This document shows, piece after piece, positions 10,701 through 20,557 of a stretch of DNA of 64,000 bases. The notes under the pieces are model-generated. The model saw only the letters and a program-made list of their open reading frames with translations, did no database searches and was not told where the DNA came from. This DNA comes from Pomphorhynchus laevis (Eukaryota > Acanthocephala > Palaeacanthocephala > Echinorhynchida > Pomphorhynchidae). The translations under genes and the position numbers were made by a program. Numbering within the stretch: position 1 is the stretch's first letter; every line of letters starts with the position of its first letter. Location: assembly GCA_012934845.2 (NCBI GenBank), contig WNNJ02002717.1, positions 372,001 to 436,000 on the forward strand, read 5' to 3'.

Positions 10701-11576
10701 TAATATTAAATAATTAAAAAAATATATTAAATTGCGATGCATTCACCAGATAGGGGTGAAACCAAGATCACATATAAATCGTGAAAAACGTTTAATAAAT
10801 ACTAGAATGCAATATTTAATTTTAACATTTTGATCAGATTTGGACGAAGCCACGATCACATTAAAAATCGCAATTGACGTTTAATCTGAAATGGATTATT
10901 TCATTTAGTATTTATAAATTAACTGGTTCATTTATAAAGATACACTTGATGAGTAAGGAAATAACTTATTTTTTGATAAATTTAGAATGATATTAATGTA
11001 TTTAGTTCAAGGAGCATAAAACATTCTCAATTTAAATCACAGTCGTTTATATACTTAAGTAGACAAACAAATAAATATTATTACTAATTAAAGCCTCAGA
11101 ATAAAATAGAAATCACTCAATCAATGCAAGTGTCTATATATTGCATCATTGGCGACTGATATTTACCGTTTATATTCTAAAAAAACTTGAAATAATTAGT
11201 CGTTATAATTAGTCGTTTCTACTCGAATTAATAATTTAAGCTTCCAAACATGGAATTAAATTATAAAAATGGCGTTTAAGAAATAATTTTGTATAAATCG
11301 AAACAAAAATCACCAAAGATCATGTCAACCATGAAATACCTGTATGATTATATCTCTGTTAGTAATACGAACAATAAGTCTGTACTTTGGTGTGTTATAT
11401 TTATTTTTGTCCTGATGAATAAGACGCTTTCTTGCATAGTAATCAGTTTTCCCCTCTCAAGTCAAAACAAACATTAATACAATCATTTTAAAAATTCACT
11501 GCTTACCTCTACGTCTTTTGAATTTGACCTGGAACCTTTTGAAGTATGCTTTGTCCTTGACAACTTTAACGAAAAC
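7788..11576 (-). CDS. RPL5: Large-subunit ribosomal protein L5 (uL18), split gene
   Basis: RPL5/uL18 binds 5S rRNA and sits on the central protuberance of the 60S subunit; outside the ribosome the 5S RNP takes part in nucleolar-stress signalling. I find four coding exons, all with GT-AG junctions and matching phases: 11507-11576, 11340-11455, 8867-9468 and 7788-7881 (stop at 7788-7790). Together they read [88 protein letters not shown] and the basic end [18 protein letters not shown]. With a start Met the protein is about 294 aa, the usual family length. The first exon found begins GTT directly after an acceptor, so the ATG is in an upstream exon, as is common in ribosomal-protein genes; 11656-11658 (a 79-nt intron) is one weak candidate. 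Introns are 51, 1871 and 985 nt. The 1871-nt intron contains satellite block 2. The C-terminal tail resembles arthropod RPL5. Confidence 0.95.
9560..10835 (+). repeat. Satellite block 2, inside RPL5 intron
   Basis: This is the same alternating A/B satellite as at 6185-7488, in the same orientation (antisense to RPL5 transcription). Type A cores lie near 9655, 10009, 10317 and 10617; type B cores near 9786, 10145, 10437 and 10744. Spacing of successive A units is about 300-308 bp. A last diverged unit begins near 10830 with GATCAGATTTGGACGAAGCC. The array fills most of the 1871-nt intron 9469-11339, so it is transcribed with the RPL5 pre-mRNA. Confidence 0.8.
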
Positions 11577-13025
11577 CTAAGAGAAAGTAAAGAGAAACGA
11601 GTGAGTAAAGTCTTGCGCTCAGCAATATCAAGCAACTAGCTTTTTATAAATAAACCATAAGGATCAAAAACCCAAATATTATATCACATATCTCGTTTTG
11701 TACAATTACTTCGAAAATTACCTGTCTTTGGAATATAAAAATCTCAACATTAATTATATTAAATATCCAGATAATTATAAAATAATAGATATAATCTATA
11801 AAAATATGGATTGCTTTTAGAGCAATCCAAAAACTGTTAAACTGAAAACATGTTATAACCCATTAAAGTACAACCCATAAAAAATAGGATTGCTTTTGGA
11901 GCAATCCAAAAGCAATTATTATACATTTATTTAACATTGTATAAAACCATTCTCTAGTGATTTGTTTTTTAAAATTGTCAGAAAATATTTGGTACCTCAG
12001 ATATTGATAGCCGATAACTCGCTGGACCAGTTCTGCCAGCTTTATCATCAACCCAATTTTTAAATTATTTAGGTAAGGGACAATATATAGTAATTTCAAT
12101 TAGCATATTAAGCAACATTATAAAATATACAAAACATTATGGAATTAATATGATATAATTCATATGAACTATTAAAAGAACAGTTTTTTATTGAATGATG
12201 TTTTCGAATTTTCGTCGGCAACTACTGACATCGTCAAAAGTTGTATTGACTATGATATTCAAGTATCAACGATAATATGTATTGACGATGATATTCAAGT
12301 ATCATCGTCATTATATTTAAACTAAGGAGTGTCAGTTGTTAGTTGAAAAGTTGTTTTAACTACTTCAACAATTCATCTACTTTGATGGCTCTTCTAGATG
12401 CAAAATAAATCTGATAAAAGATAATTGCATCTGCGCAATCAATTAATGATATAATTAGCCCGTAATAGGATATAATGCCGTTCCAAATACTTATTTGAAC
12501 GGAAAAAGCAGAGAAATAAGACACATCCCTATATCTAACTTTAAAATTTGCAGATTTTTAATCCATAATTATTATATATTTATAACTTTAAACTTTTAAA
12601 AATTTAAACTTTACAGCTGAAAGTTAATTCAATTTAAAGAAGGTAATAAGTCAAATTACATAATTTATACAAATCAAAGAATTATTAATGACATATGCAG
12701 TATACATGCTGGCTAGAAAATTTGTGGATATCATCATAGAGCCGGACGTTTACATGAAATCGTCATTACATGCAGTCCAGTCACGGTTTAATGTGATTTT
12801 CTTTAGAATTCACCTCATAAGTGAAAACGACCTGGAAGGTCGATCGTTTTAAATGATGCCATATGCCTATTTGGGTTCACATTGATGTAACTAGCAACCG
12901 TAGTAGTGATGTCCTGAGGTAGAATAAATGTAAAAATTAAAAAAGGACAACTTTGTAAACAATGCCGATGACAAATAACGAACCTACACTAACATGCCAT
13001 CACACCAATTCAAAAAATGTATTGT
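11577..13025. other. Upstream flank of RPL5, AT-rich, with small hairpins
   Basis: This is the 5' side of RPL5 and should contain its first exon and promoter, which I cannot place. It holds two small hairpins built on GGATTGCT/AGCAATCC, at 11810-11831 and 11887-11908. Near 12228-12310 TATTCAAGTATC occurs twice; the second copy sits in a perfect stem, GACGATGATA paired with TATCATCGTC. I see no other gene in this stretch. Confidence 0.35.
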
Positions 13026-13263
13026 CGTTCAATGTGGATTTAATATAAAATTAGTAATTTCAACGGTTAATGGTAATTACTATTTATTATCACGCAGATG
13101 TTCGGCTTGTCTGAAGATAAGAATTCATTTTCCTGTGGATAATGAAATCGATTCTTCAAGTATTAATTTATGCATCATTCCAGGTCGTAGCAATGGCATA
13201 CGCCCTGAGTTAAATGCAAAGTCCGGATTTACATAAAGGGATTAAAAACGGTTGGTTTTTTAT
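13026..13263 (+). repeat. 238-bp direct repeat, copy 1
   Basis: The same sequence recurs at 14720-14956 with only a few differences. It contains a frame reading NYYLLSRRCSACLKIRIHFP and ending NAKSGFT; that frame stays open through the shared part in both copies. I do not recognise this peptide. The repeat could mark the ends of a roughly 1.9-kb element or a local duplication. Confidence 0.7.
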
Positions 13264-14719
13264 CAAATTTGTAAATAAATAATCGCTGATATTACATATT
13301 AGAATAATAAATATTACTAAATAATGATAAAATTACAAAACATATGCGTATCTAATGAAATGATTTTTATCCGATCAGCTAGCATAGCTGATCGGACGAT
13401 CCGCTATTGAGACAAAAAAATTGATCCATCTAAGACAGATATAAGTTATATAATTTCTTATAACAATTATTTATAACTATTTATTATTTAATTAAATTTT
13501 GATTTATTGATTTATTAATATTTTTATTTATTTATTTTAATTTTATAATTATATTAAAAACGTAGACTCGGTTAGCTGAATTGATTATATCATAATAAAA
13601 GGCACCCATCTTCTATTTGGTTACATTCACATACAACTGTTTCCATATTTGTTTCCCAGAGTCCTCAATCCTATTACTTATTATAACATGTATTCAATGT
13701 AACAATTTTCGGATTGATATGAAAACAATCTATATTTTTGTGGATTGCTCGATTTACAATTTCAAACATGACGACCGTTTTGAAATATGTTTGAATTACA
13801 ATTTCCGAATACTCACACCGCTCATAATTTCAAATAGTGCAATGCCCGATGGCAATAAAGATATTGACATTGACGTGTTCGCATTATATCCTCCCTCGAA
13901 TCATGCGTTTTAAAACATGATTCATTGAGTTGAAGATTCTTTCAGTCGTCGATCACTAAAATATTTTACTTCTCGGCGACAAAAGCCTTCTCATTTGACC
14001 TAAAACTCAAGGAATTCCAAACATTTGTAGTGGACAAAATTTCATTTTGCTGCGCTCCAAATGATTTCACTTGATTTTTACCTGTCCGTCCAAACCAAAC
14101 CGATCAAATATCTTACATTAATTTCAGTTTATTGTATAACATTGTGTCTCTTCAAACTAATAAACCTTACTGCATCCATCTCCCTTACCACAATTGTTCA
14201 CGACCTATCAAATGAATTGTATCTTTTGTTCGTTTTAAACTCCTCATAATTGATATTTGAGCTGCTCTATATCCTTGAATTATTTAGCTGTTTCGCGTTC
14301 GTGTTTCAAACTCCTTCCAATGTTCAATCGTCCCCTGCTCTATCTCTGATCAATTCTGACAGTTAATCGTTCTTCATTTATCCCACATCCAAGAGCATTA
14401 TAATCACTTATGAGCTTTGTTATGCTTCAGTGTGCTTTTTTTTGTACCGGCAAGTAATCAATAATCCGTTACTACAGCTTCGTCCGTTTCTAACACGGAC
14501 GACAATGCTAATTTCCACTTAGTAAATTTCTGATTCATTAACTCCGTCCTTAATCTTGCATTCAATGCAGATATCCTGATTGCACTGGGCACACATTCTT
14601 CGAAAATATTATGCACAAATGCCAAATACTTAGTACTTGACAGGCACTCTGTAAGTGACCCTAAAATGACAATGGCAAAGGCATGTTTACTATTGGGTCT
14701 GCTTCATGAAATGCAGTGA
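13264..14719. other. Unassigned DNA between the two 238-bp repeats
   Basis: A perfect 12-bp hairpin, TCCGATCAGCTA-GCA-TAGCTGATCGGA, lies at 13370-13396. The 19-bp motif lies at 13561-13579. On the minus strand near 14450-14700 a frame reads HAFAIVILGSLTECLSSTKY and later SALNARLRTELMNQKFTKW; it looks coding-like and may be a decayed transposon or exon. I cannot assign it to a family. Other frames here are short. Confidence 0.3.
13561..13579 (+). repeat. Conserved 19-bp motif, copy 2
   Basis: CGTAGACTCGGTTAGCTGA followed by ATTGATT. One base differs from copy 1. It is again preceded by an AT-rich tract containing CAATTATTTATAACTATTTA, similar to the tract before copy 1 (4978-5068), so the two share more than the motif. 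Confidence 0.6.
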
Positions 14720-14956
14720 CGTTCAATGTGATTTAATATAAAATTAGTAATTTCAACAGTTAATGGTAATTACTATTTATTATCACGCAGATGTTCGGTT
14801 TGTCTGAAGATAAGAATTCATTTTCATGTGGATAATGAAATCGATTCTTCAAGCATTAATTTATGCATCATTCCAGGTCGTAGCAATGGCATACGCCCTG
14901 AGTTAAATGCAAAGTCCGGATTTACATAAAGGGATTAAAAACGGTTGGTTTTTTAT
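14720..14956 (+). repeat. 238-bp direct repeat, copy 2
   Basis: Partner of 13026-13263. Substitutions are few. It runs directly into a short repetitive stretch (14980-15155) where GCAAGGCATTTTTCGGAT and GACCAGAGATTTGCGTGACG each occur twice. Confidence 0.7.
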
Positions 14957-15312
14957 ATAATTTACAAAATATCTTTCCATAAATGCAAGGCATTTTTCGG
15001 ATTTACAAATGCTTTGCCACTGATTTATCCGGAAATCATCCGGAGGACACTTTGTTTCAACTATTGGACATGGCCGACCAGAGATTTGCGTGACGAGTGC
15101 AAGGCATTTTTCGGATCTACAAAAAATGGCGACCAGAGATTTGCGTGACGAGTAAACCGCACTAGGATTATCGAAACATTGTACATGATGATTACCCAAA
15201 ATGGAAAGGCATCTTACAAAAAGCCCGATTAAATTAGGATCAGGTATCAGTTGAAAATGAAGAAACGAAGATTCGTGAAAATAAAACAACTTCGAACAAA
15301 AGATCACTAACC

Positions 15313-15423
15313 ATGCTCACCAAGTGTCACGTATTGTATCTTCTCTCTGTAGTACTACTATTAGCGAGCAAGGGCTGGGATCTATGCTTTCTTTCTGTAG
15401 AAGCAAACCGTCACCAATTCTAG
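15313..15423 (+). CDS. Small ORF with signal-peptide-like start
   Basis: A 36-residue frame starts at an ATG in good context (AACCATG) and begins MLTKCHVLYLLSVVLLLASK. A positive residue, then a hydrophobic core of about 14 residues, then small residues follow the pattern of a secretory signal peptide; SVEA could be a cleavage site. Stop TAG is at 15421-15423. It may be the first exon of a secreted protein or a chance ORF. No partner exon is visible before the LINE begins at 15690. Confidence 0.2.
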   Translation: MLTKCHVLYLLSVVLLLASKGWDLCFLSVEANRHQF

Positions 15424-15783
15424 AATAATACACGAAAATACAATCTGGAAGAATTACAGCAAAGCAACAAAATAAAAGTCAAACACTTTTGATTGTAGTA
15501 GATTCGCTAAATTGAGCAAATTGTGAGGCAATCTCATTTTAATAAAAATAAGAAAGAAGCAGAAACATTTATTATATACATTTTGACAAAATTAAAATTG
15601 TGTATTAAAAATAGATCATTAAAAAATTGACTAAAGTCTTACTTTTGTTCAAAAATCTAAAATTTTGACAATTATGACTCAAACCCGATCACTCTAGATC
15701 TCGCCATTGTATACCGTCCTGGTTCATCAGCTCCTACAGCCTTATTTTTTACCGAACTCGCTGACCTCCTTTCTCATTGTTCT

Positions 15784-16488
15784 TTGTCCTCAATCCCTTC
15801 ACTCGTTCTAGGCGACTTCAATATCCGCCTAGACCGCCCCTCTTCCACAGATTCAATCCGCTTCATCAACATTCTATCCAACTACAATTACAAACTAATC
15901 TCCACTGCCCCCACACATATACTTGGTGGGGCACTCGACATCATCGCTGTCCCCGATCATTTTGCTGCCTACACCTCACTGTCCATCTCTAATCCTGGTC
16001 TATCCGATCACTTTCCTATCACCCTTGATCTCACTCACAATCACACCCCTCCTCACACACCTACAATCCTACGTCGCCCTTGGAGAAATCTTGACCTCTC
16101 CCTTCTCCGCTCTGCCTTACTCCAATCATCTCTATCATTACCCACAATAACATATTCATCTCTTCACGATCTCGCCGTTCTTTTCGACTCTGAACTCACA
16201 TCCACTCTCGATATTCTCTTGCCCTTAAAGTCTCACCCACACCGTCGCTTGCACCGTGCCCCATGGTTTGACATCCAATGCCTACTATCAAAGCGTCGAC
16301 TCCGCCATGCTTTTCGAGTCTATCACCGCTCTCTCAGACGTGATTTCCGCTCGATCACTCCGTCTTTCCGTGATTCCTATCTTGCTCTTCGCCGGTCTCA
16401 TCTCAACCTACTACGTACCAAATGCAACTCCTTCTGGCAGCATAAAATAATCACTTCATTCAACTCTAAGACTCTGGCATACTTTTAA
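15784..16488 (+). pseudogene. LINE family D endonuclease region
   Basis: A 234-codon frame covering the C-terminal half of an APE-type endonuclease. LVLGDFNIRLDR (about residues 7-18) is the GDFN catalytic motif, THILGGALDIIAV (about 44-56) precedes the conserved Asp region, and LSDHFPITLDLTH (about 73-85) is the SDH catalytic motif. After this comes a linker with RRLHRAPWFD and LSKRRLRHAFR, a basic region found between nuclease and RT in this class. The N-terminal half of the nuclease is missing because of 5' truncation. Confidence 0.7.
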
Positions 16489-17362
16489 CTCAATCCTTGC
16501 TCGCTCTTCTTCGCCGTGCAACATCAATGCCAATGATTATTCGTCATTTCTCCAGACTAAAGTATCCACGTTGCTCTCTCACACCCCGGTCTCCATCCTA
16601 TCCAACTCTGCACAGTCTAATCTCATCCTTCCGGAACTCTTTCATCTTCTCCCTGTCTCACCTACAGAAGTATTATCTGTCCTCATGTCCTTGCCCAACA
16701 AAACCTCACCTGCCGATCCCCTGCCTACTCACATATTAAAATCTATATGCTCATCGATATCCCCATTTCTCACAACCTTGTTTAACTCGTCCATCCGCAG
16801 TCGTATCTTCCCTTCACACTAGAAATCCGCAATCGTTCGTCCCCTACTTAAGAAACAATCACTCAACCCCTCCATTCCTTCTAGCTATCGCCACATTTCA
16901 CTACTCCCTACTCTTTCAAAGCTCTTAGAACGCCTCATCTTAATACAAATCAACGCTTATCTCTCCTCATCCAATCTGTACCCTCCTTTCCAATCCGCTT
17001 TCCGCTCTAATCACTCGACATAAATCGCATGCATAAAAGTTTACAACAATTTACTCATTTCTCGAGACAAGGCTCTATATAGTGTTCTCATCTCCCTCGA
17101 CCTCTCCTCCGCATTCGACATTGTCGACCACTCCGTCCTCCTTTCTCGCCTTCGTTATGATTACGGCTTTTCTTCCTCCTCCGTAGCATGGTTCGCCTCA
17201 TATCTATCCGACCGTTCCTTTCGCGTCTGTTCTAATTCATCATCCTCTCCTCACATCCCTATTTTTTGCGGGGTCCCACACGGTTCAGTCCTAGGTCCCC
17301 TGCTTTTCTCTCTTCTGCTTGGCGATGTATCTCCGTTTATCAAACCTTACTCCTTTAACGTC

Positions 17363-18202
17363 ATGCAATACGCCGATGACATTCTAATCTATGATCATGC
17401 ACCCGCACATCGCATACACGATATCGGCATTTCTGCCTCCAACTGTCTCTCTTCTATCTACAAGCGTCTCTCCAATCTCCATCTCGTTCTAAACGCCGAA
17501 AAGTCCAAAATAATGTGGATCCTTCCCCGTAAACCAAGCATATCTCCTCCCATTGTATCTTTTGCCTCATCGATCATCCCTGTAGTCCACAATCTCACTT
17601 TCTTAGGCTTCCATTTCGATGATCACCTTTCCCTTAAACCCTTCGTCCGTGACAAGGTCCGCTCGTCTAACTTAATTCTTCGTGACATCCGCCGTATCCG
17701 CCCCCTTATCGACTTCCGTTCTTGTATGTCTCTTCTTTCATCGCTTCTTTTCCCTAAAATCGATTACTGCCTTAGCCTTTTCGCCAATTCTCCAAAATCC
17801 ATCATCCTACCCCTACAACGAATAATCAACACCGCCGTTCGAGTGCTCTTTCGCCTCCGTCGCTTCGACCACACATCCACATATTTTGCCCAACTCTCCT
17901 GGCCCACCATCCACATCCGCATCAAACTCCGCCTTCTTCTCATTACTTTTCGTCTCATCGCTGTCGGCTCCCCATCGTTCATCAACCTTCCTTTCTTAGA
18001 CGATACTCGCCCCACCTCGCTATCGCTTCGTTCCTGTCATACCCTCTTACTCCACGTTCCTAATTACTCCAACAACTACGGTCTCCGATCCTTCCTCGTC
18101 GCCGCCTCACTCGCCTGGAATCAACTCCCTCTCGACGTCCGCCGCGCTCCCTCTTTTATCACATTCAAACACCTCCTCCGTTCACACCTTCTCGACGCCT
18201 GA
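17363..18202 (+). pseudogene. LINE family D RT C-terminal region
   Basis: The 279-codon frame starts at the catalytic YADD motif (MQYADDILIY, residues 1-10) and continues through the thumb (AEKSKIMWILPRK) and a C-terminal region ending FITFKHLLRSHLLDA. The last part matches the typical conserved end of CR1/L2-type ORF2 proteins. The motifs upstream of YADD are present in the same copy in another frame. Confidence 0.7.
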
Positions 18203-18280
18203 TTCACAGTTTTGTTTTTGTTGTGGTCATGTAAGCGTGCGCTGGCACGCATTTGCCACGTTAAAATAAATTTTTTTTAA

Positions 18281-18602
18281 ACCATTTGTGTAATTCTAAA
18301 TCTAATTATGTTAACGTGATAAGAAGAACTGCGATATAGTCTCAAAACTGGACATGGTGAAAATGTATCAATTTTCATAACATTTATTAGGTTTTAGGGT
18401 AGGATCAATAAAACACTATTTTTTAAATATTTGCTAAATGCTGCAAGTACCATCAGATACAAAAACGTACACGTTCATTCTCGTATGAATGATTCATGTC
18501 AGGGACTCAAATGAACAACATTGGATCGGACATTTCGATATATGAGTAGTCAACACTTTAGCTCCATACCATTCACTCCTGAGCCCATAACAGTGCTTCA
18601 AT
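18281..18602. other. Short non-coding gap
   Basis: AT-rich DNA between LINE copy 1 and the tandem duplication. I see no gene, RNA or clear repeat. Confidence 0.3.
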
Positions 18603-18948
18603 TTCCACAGCAATAGAACTCTCCAAATATACAGAATGGGTAAGCATTGAGGGACTAAATTTTATTGCTCTAATATTATCACCAAACGCTGAAGCTGACA
18701 AATAATAAATCCAGGGCTTTGCACTAGAAATACGCAATCATGATTGCGTATTACAAAGCTACGTTTAACGATAAGTTCCACAGCAATATAACTCTCCAAA
18801 TATACAGAATGGGTAAGCATTGAGGGACTAAATTTTATTGCTCTAATATTATCGCCAAACGCTGAAGCTGACAAATAATAAATCCAGGTCTATGCACTAG
18901 AAATACGCAATCATGATTGCGTATTACAAAGCTACGTTTAACGATAAG
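18603..18948. repeat. 173-bp tandem duplication with 24-bp palindrome
   Basis: Two near-identical 173-bp units lie head to tail (18603-18775 and 18776-18948). Each contains a perfect 24-bp palindrome (18729-18752 and 18902-18925) centred on CAATCATGATTG. The few differences between units suggest a recent duplication. Confidence 0.85.
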
Positions 18949-19094
18949 TTTCACATTGGCAGAGCAGCATCAATCTGCCTCACTCTAGGTTTTCATGCAA
19001 AATTGATATTAATAATTTTTACATGCCCCTTTTTACGCTAACCTGTAAAAAAGTAATTGGAATTGTTAATAAATCGCTTTATTATAAGAAATAT

Positions 19095-19165
19095 TATTGT
19101 TTTGACAACATCACGAGCACAGCTCAAAGTTGTATCACTAGCTATAGAAAATTAATTAATAAAAA
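19095..19165 (-). mobile_element. 3' end of a LINE (short fragment)
   Basis: GACAACATCACGAGCACAGC, followed by TCAAAGTTG, resembles GACAACGTTACGAGCATAGC at 24429-24448, which is the 3' tail of the minus-strand LINE nested in the LTR fossil. This is therefore a strongly truncated 3' end of the same LINE family. Confidence 0.4.
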
Positions 19166-19219
19166 ATGTTTTATAAATTATTCATTGCTTCCATTAAACC
19201 AAGTTTGAATTTTTTGCAG

Positions 19220-19317
19220 TATTTGATGAGGCAAGCCAAACAAAGATTGTTCCTATTGTTAACGATTCGTTGTCAAAATTGGCCAGTTCTATTTTGAATG
19301 ACATTGTGAGAACGTAG
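19220..19317 (+). CDS. Possible terminal exon of a host gene
   Basis: A polypyrimidine tract and TTTTTTGCAG acceptor end at 19219. In phase 2 the following bases read FDEASQTKIVPIVNDSLSKL, then ASSILNDIVRT, and stop with TAG at 19315-19317. The acceptor, the good amino-acid composition and the clean stop argue for a real last exon on the plus strand. The upstream exons are not visible, and the region before it is repeats. I do not recognise the protein. Confidence 0.3.
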
Positions 19318-19727
19318 GCATAGTGACTGATTACATAAATTAGACGTTGTCCTAAGATCTAGCAACCCAGATTGTCCATGACTAGGGTTGTGGAGGATAT
19401 GTCATGTCAATCTTTAAACAGCAATATTATTGCTGATTTAATGCAACATTATTACTGCTGATTAGCTTCATTATTCATAATGCTGATCTGCTCCCTGATA
19501 TCTTCGATCAATTATCTATCAATATTCTCTACATTACCGAATCCTGGAACTCTGACGATCTTGCTATTCGTCGCCTATGTCGCTCTGGTTGTTCTTTAGT
19601 TGAACCAGCTCGACCAATTGTCTCTTCCACATCTACTCCTTCTAACCATGGCGGTATCGTTGCAATTGCTCGTCACCCAACGTATCTACGTAAAATTAAT
19701 GCTAACATCCGTTGCACTTCTTACGAA

Positions 19728-20447
19728 TTGCAAACATGCAGATCATCAACTCATTTCCCTCTTGAACTTGTGATTGTATACCGTCCAGGCTCAGCTGCCC
19801 CCTCACGTATGTTCTTTAGCGAGCTTGCAGATCTTCTTTCTCACTGTTCATTGTCTTATACTCCTTCTTTTGTTCTCGGTGACTTTAACATTCGTCTTGA
19901 TCGCCCGGCTGACTCTGACTCTATCACTTTAACTAATCTTTTTTCTGATTTTAACTATAAATTACTTTCAACAAGCCCAACTCATATTCTCGGCGGTGCT
20001 CTCGACATCATTGTTGATCCTAACTGCTTCAATGACTATACATCCTTGTCAATTACTGATCATGGTTTGTCCGATCATTTCCTTGTCACCCTTACTCTTA
20101 CTCGTCCTCATCCTCCTCCGCCCAGACCATTATCCACACCAAGTCGACCCTGGAAACTTCTCGATATCCCTATTCTCTGCACATCCTTACTCAATTCTTC
20201 ACTCTTTTCACTTCCTCTTAACTATCTCTCTCCCGATGATCTCTGCATTCTGTTTGATTCAGAACTTACGTCGATCCTCAATAACCTTCTGCCTAGACGA
20301 CTCCGAGGTTCTCAGCGCTTGCGCCATGCTCCCTGGTTCGATTCTGACTGTAGTCTTTCTAAGCGTCGACTCGTAATGAACGTACTATCTTTTGGCGAAA
20401 TCAACTCGAGTCATCTTCCAACTCTAAATCTCATTGGAAAATTTTAA
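19728..20447 (+). pseudogene. LINE family D endonuclease region, copy 2
   Basis: The 239-codon frame holds most of the APE-type endonuclease. LELVIVYRPGSAAPS lies at about residues 12-26, FVLGDFNIRLDRPADSD at about 48-64, HILGGALDIIVD at about 87-98, and the SDH catalytic motif GLSDHFLVTLTLTR at about 117-130. A proline-rich linker and RLRHAPWFDSDCSLSKRRL follow. The frame then shifts before the RT. Confidence 0.7.
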
Positions 20448-20557
20448 ACTCAATTCTTTCACGATAATATATCCCTTGTAATATAAATCCTGATGAATTT
20501 TCTTCTTATCTACAAACTAAGCTATCTAATTTACTTTCCCTACTACCCATAGCCCCC

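Larger units (their letters stand above)
15690..18280 (+). mobile_element. CR1/L2-like LINE, family D copy 1 (5'-truncated)
   Basis: The copy begins inside the apurinic-endonuclease (APE-type) domain and runs to a full 3' end. Endonuclease motifs are VLGDFNIRL, THILGGALDIIA and LSDHFPI. RT motifs are SLDLSSAFDIVDH, a GVPHGSVLGPLLFS block and MQYADDILIY. The element ends with GCGTGC-GCTG-GCACGC (a hairpin), CCACGTTAAAATAAA and a T-rich tail. Two long frames remain: 15784-16488 (endonuclease) and 17363-18202 (end of RT and C-terminal domain). The sense strand is strikingly pyrimidine-rich. Frameshifts and stops separate the pieces. It has at least four relatives in the window. Confidence 0.85.

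Noticed and set aside
6185-10835. Hammerhead ribozymes in the satellite units (GCGAAAC next to CATCAG)
   Set aside because: CTGATGA occurs only on the minus strand and CGAAAC only on the plus strand, so the two core parts are never on one RNA.
6185-10835. CRISPR array
   Set aside because: Units are long, degenerate and continuous with no unique spacers, and the DNA is eukaryotic; it is a satellite.
11863-12099. 78-codon minus-strand ORF upstream of RPL5
   Set aside because: It overlaps a simple hairpin, shows no domain, and has no splice signal linking it to RPL5.
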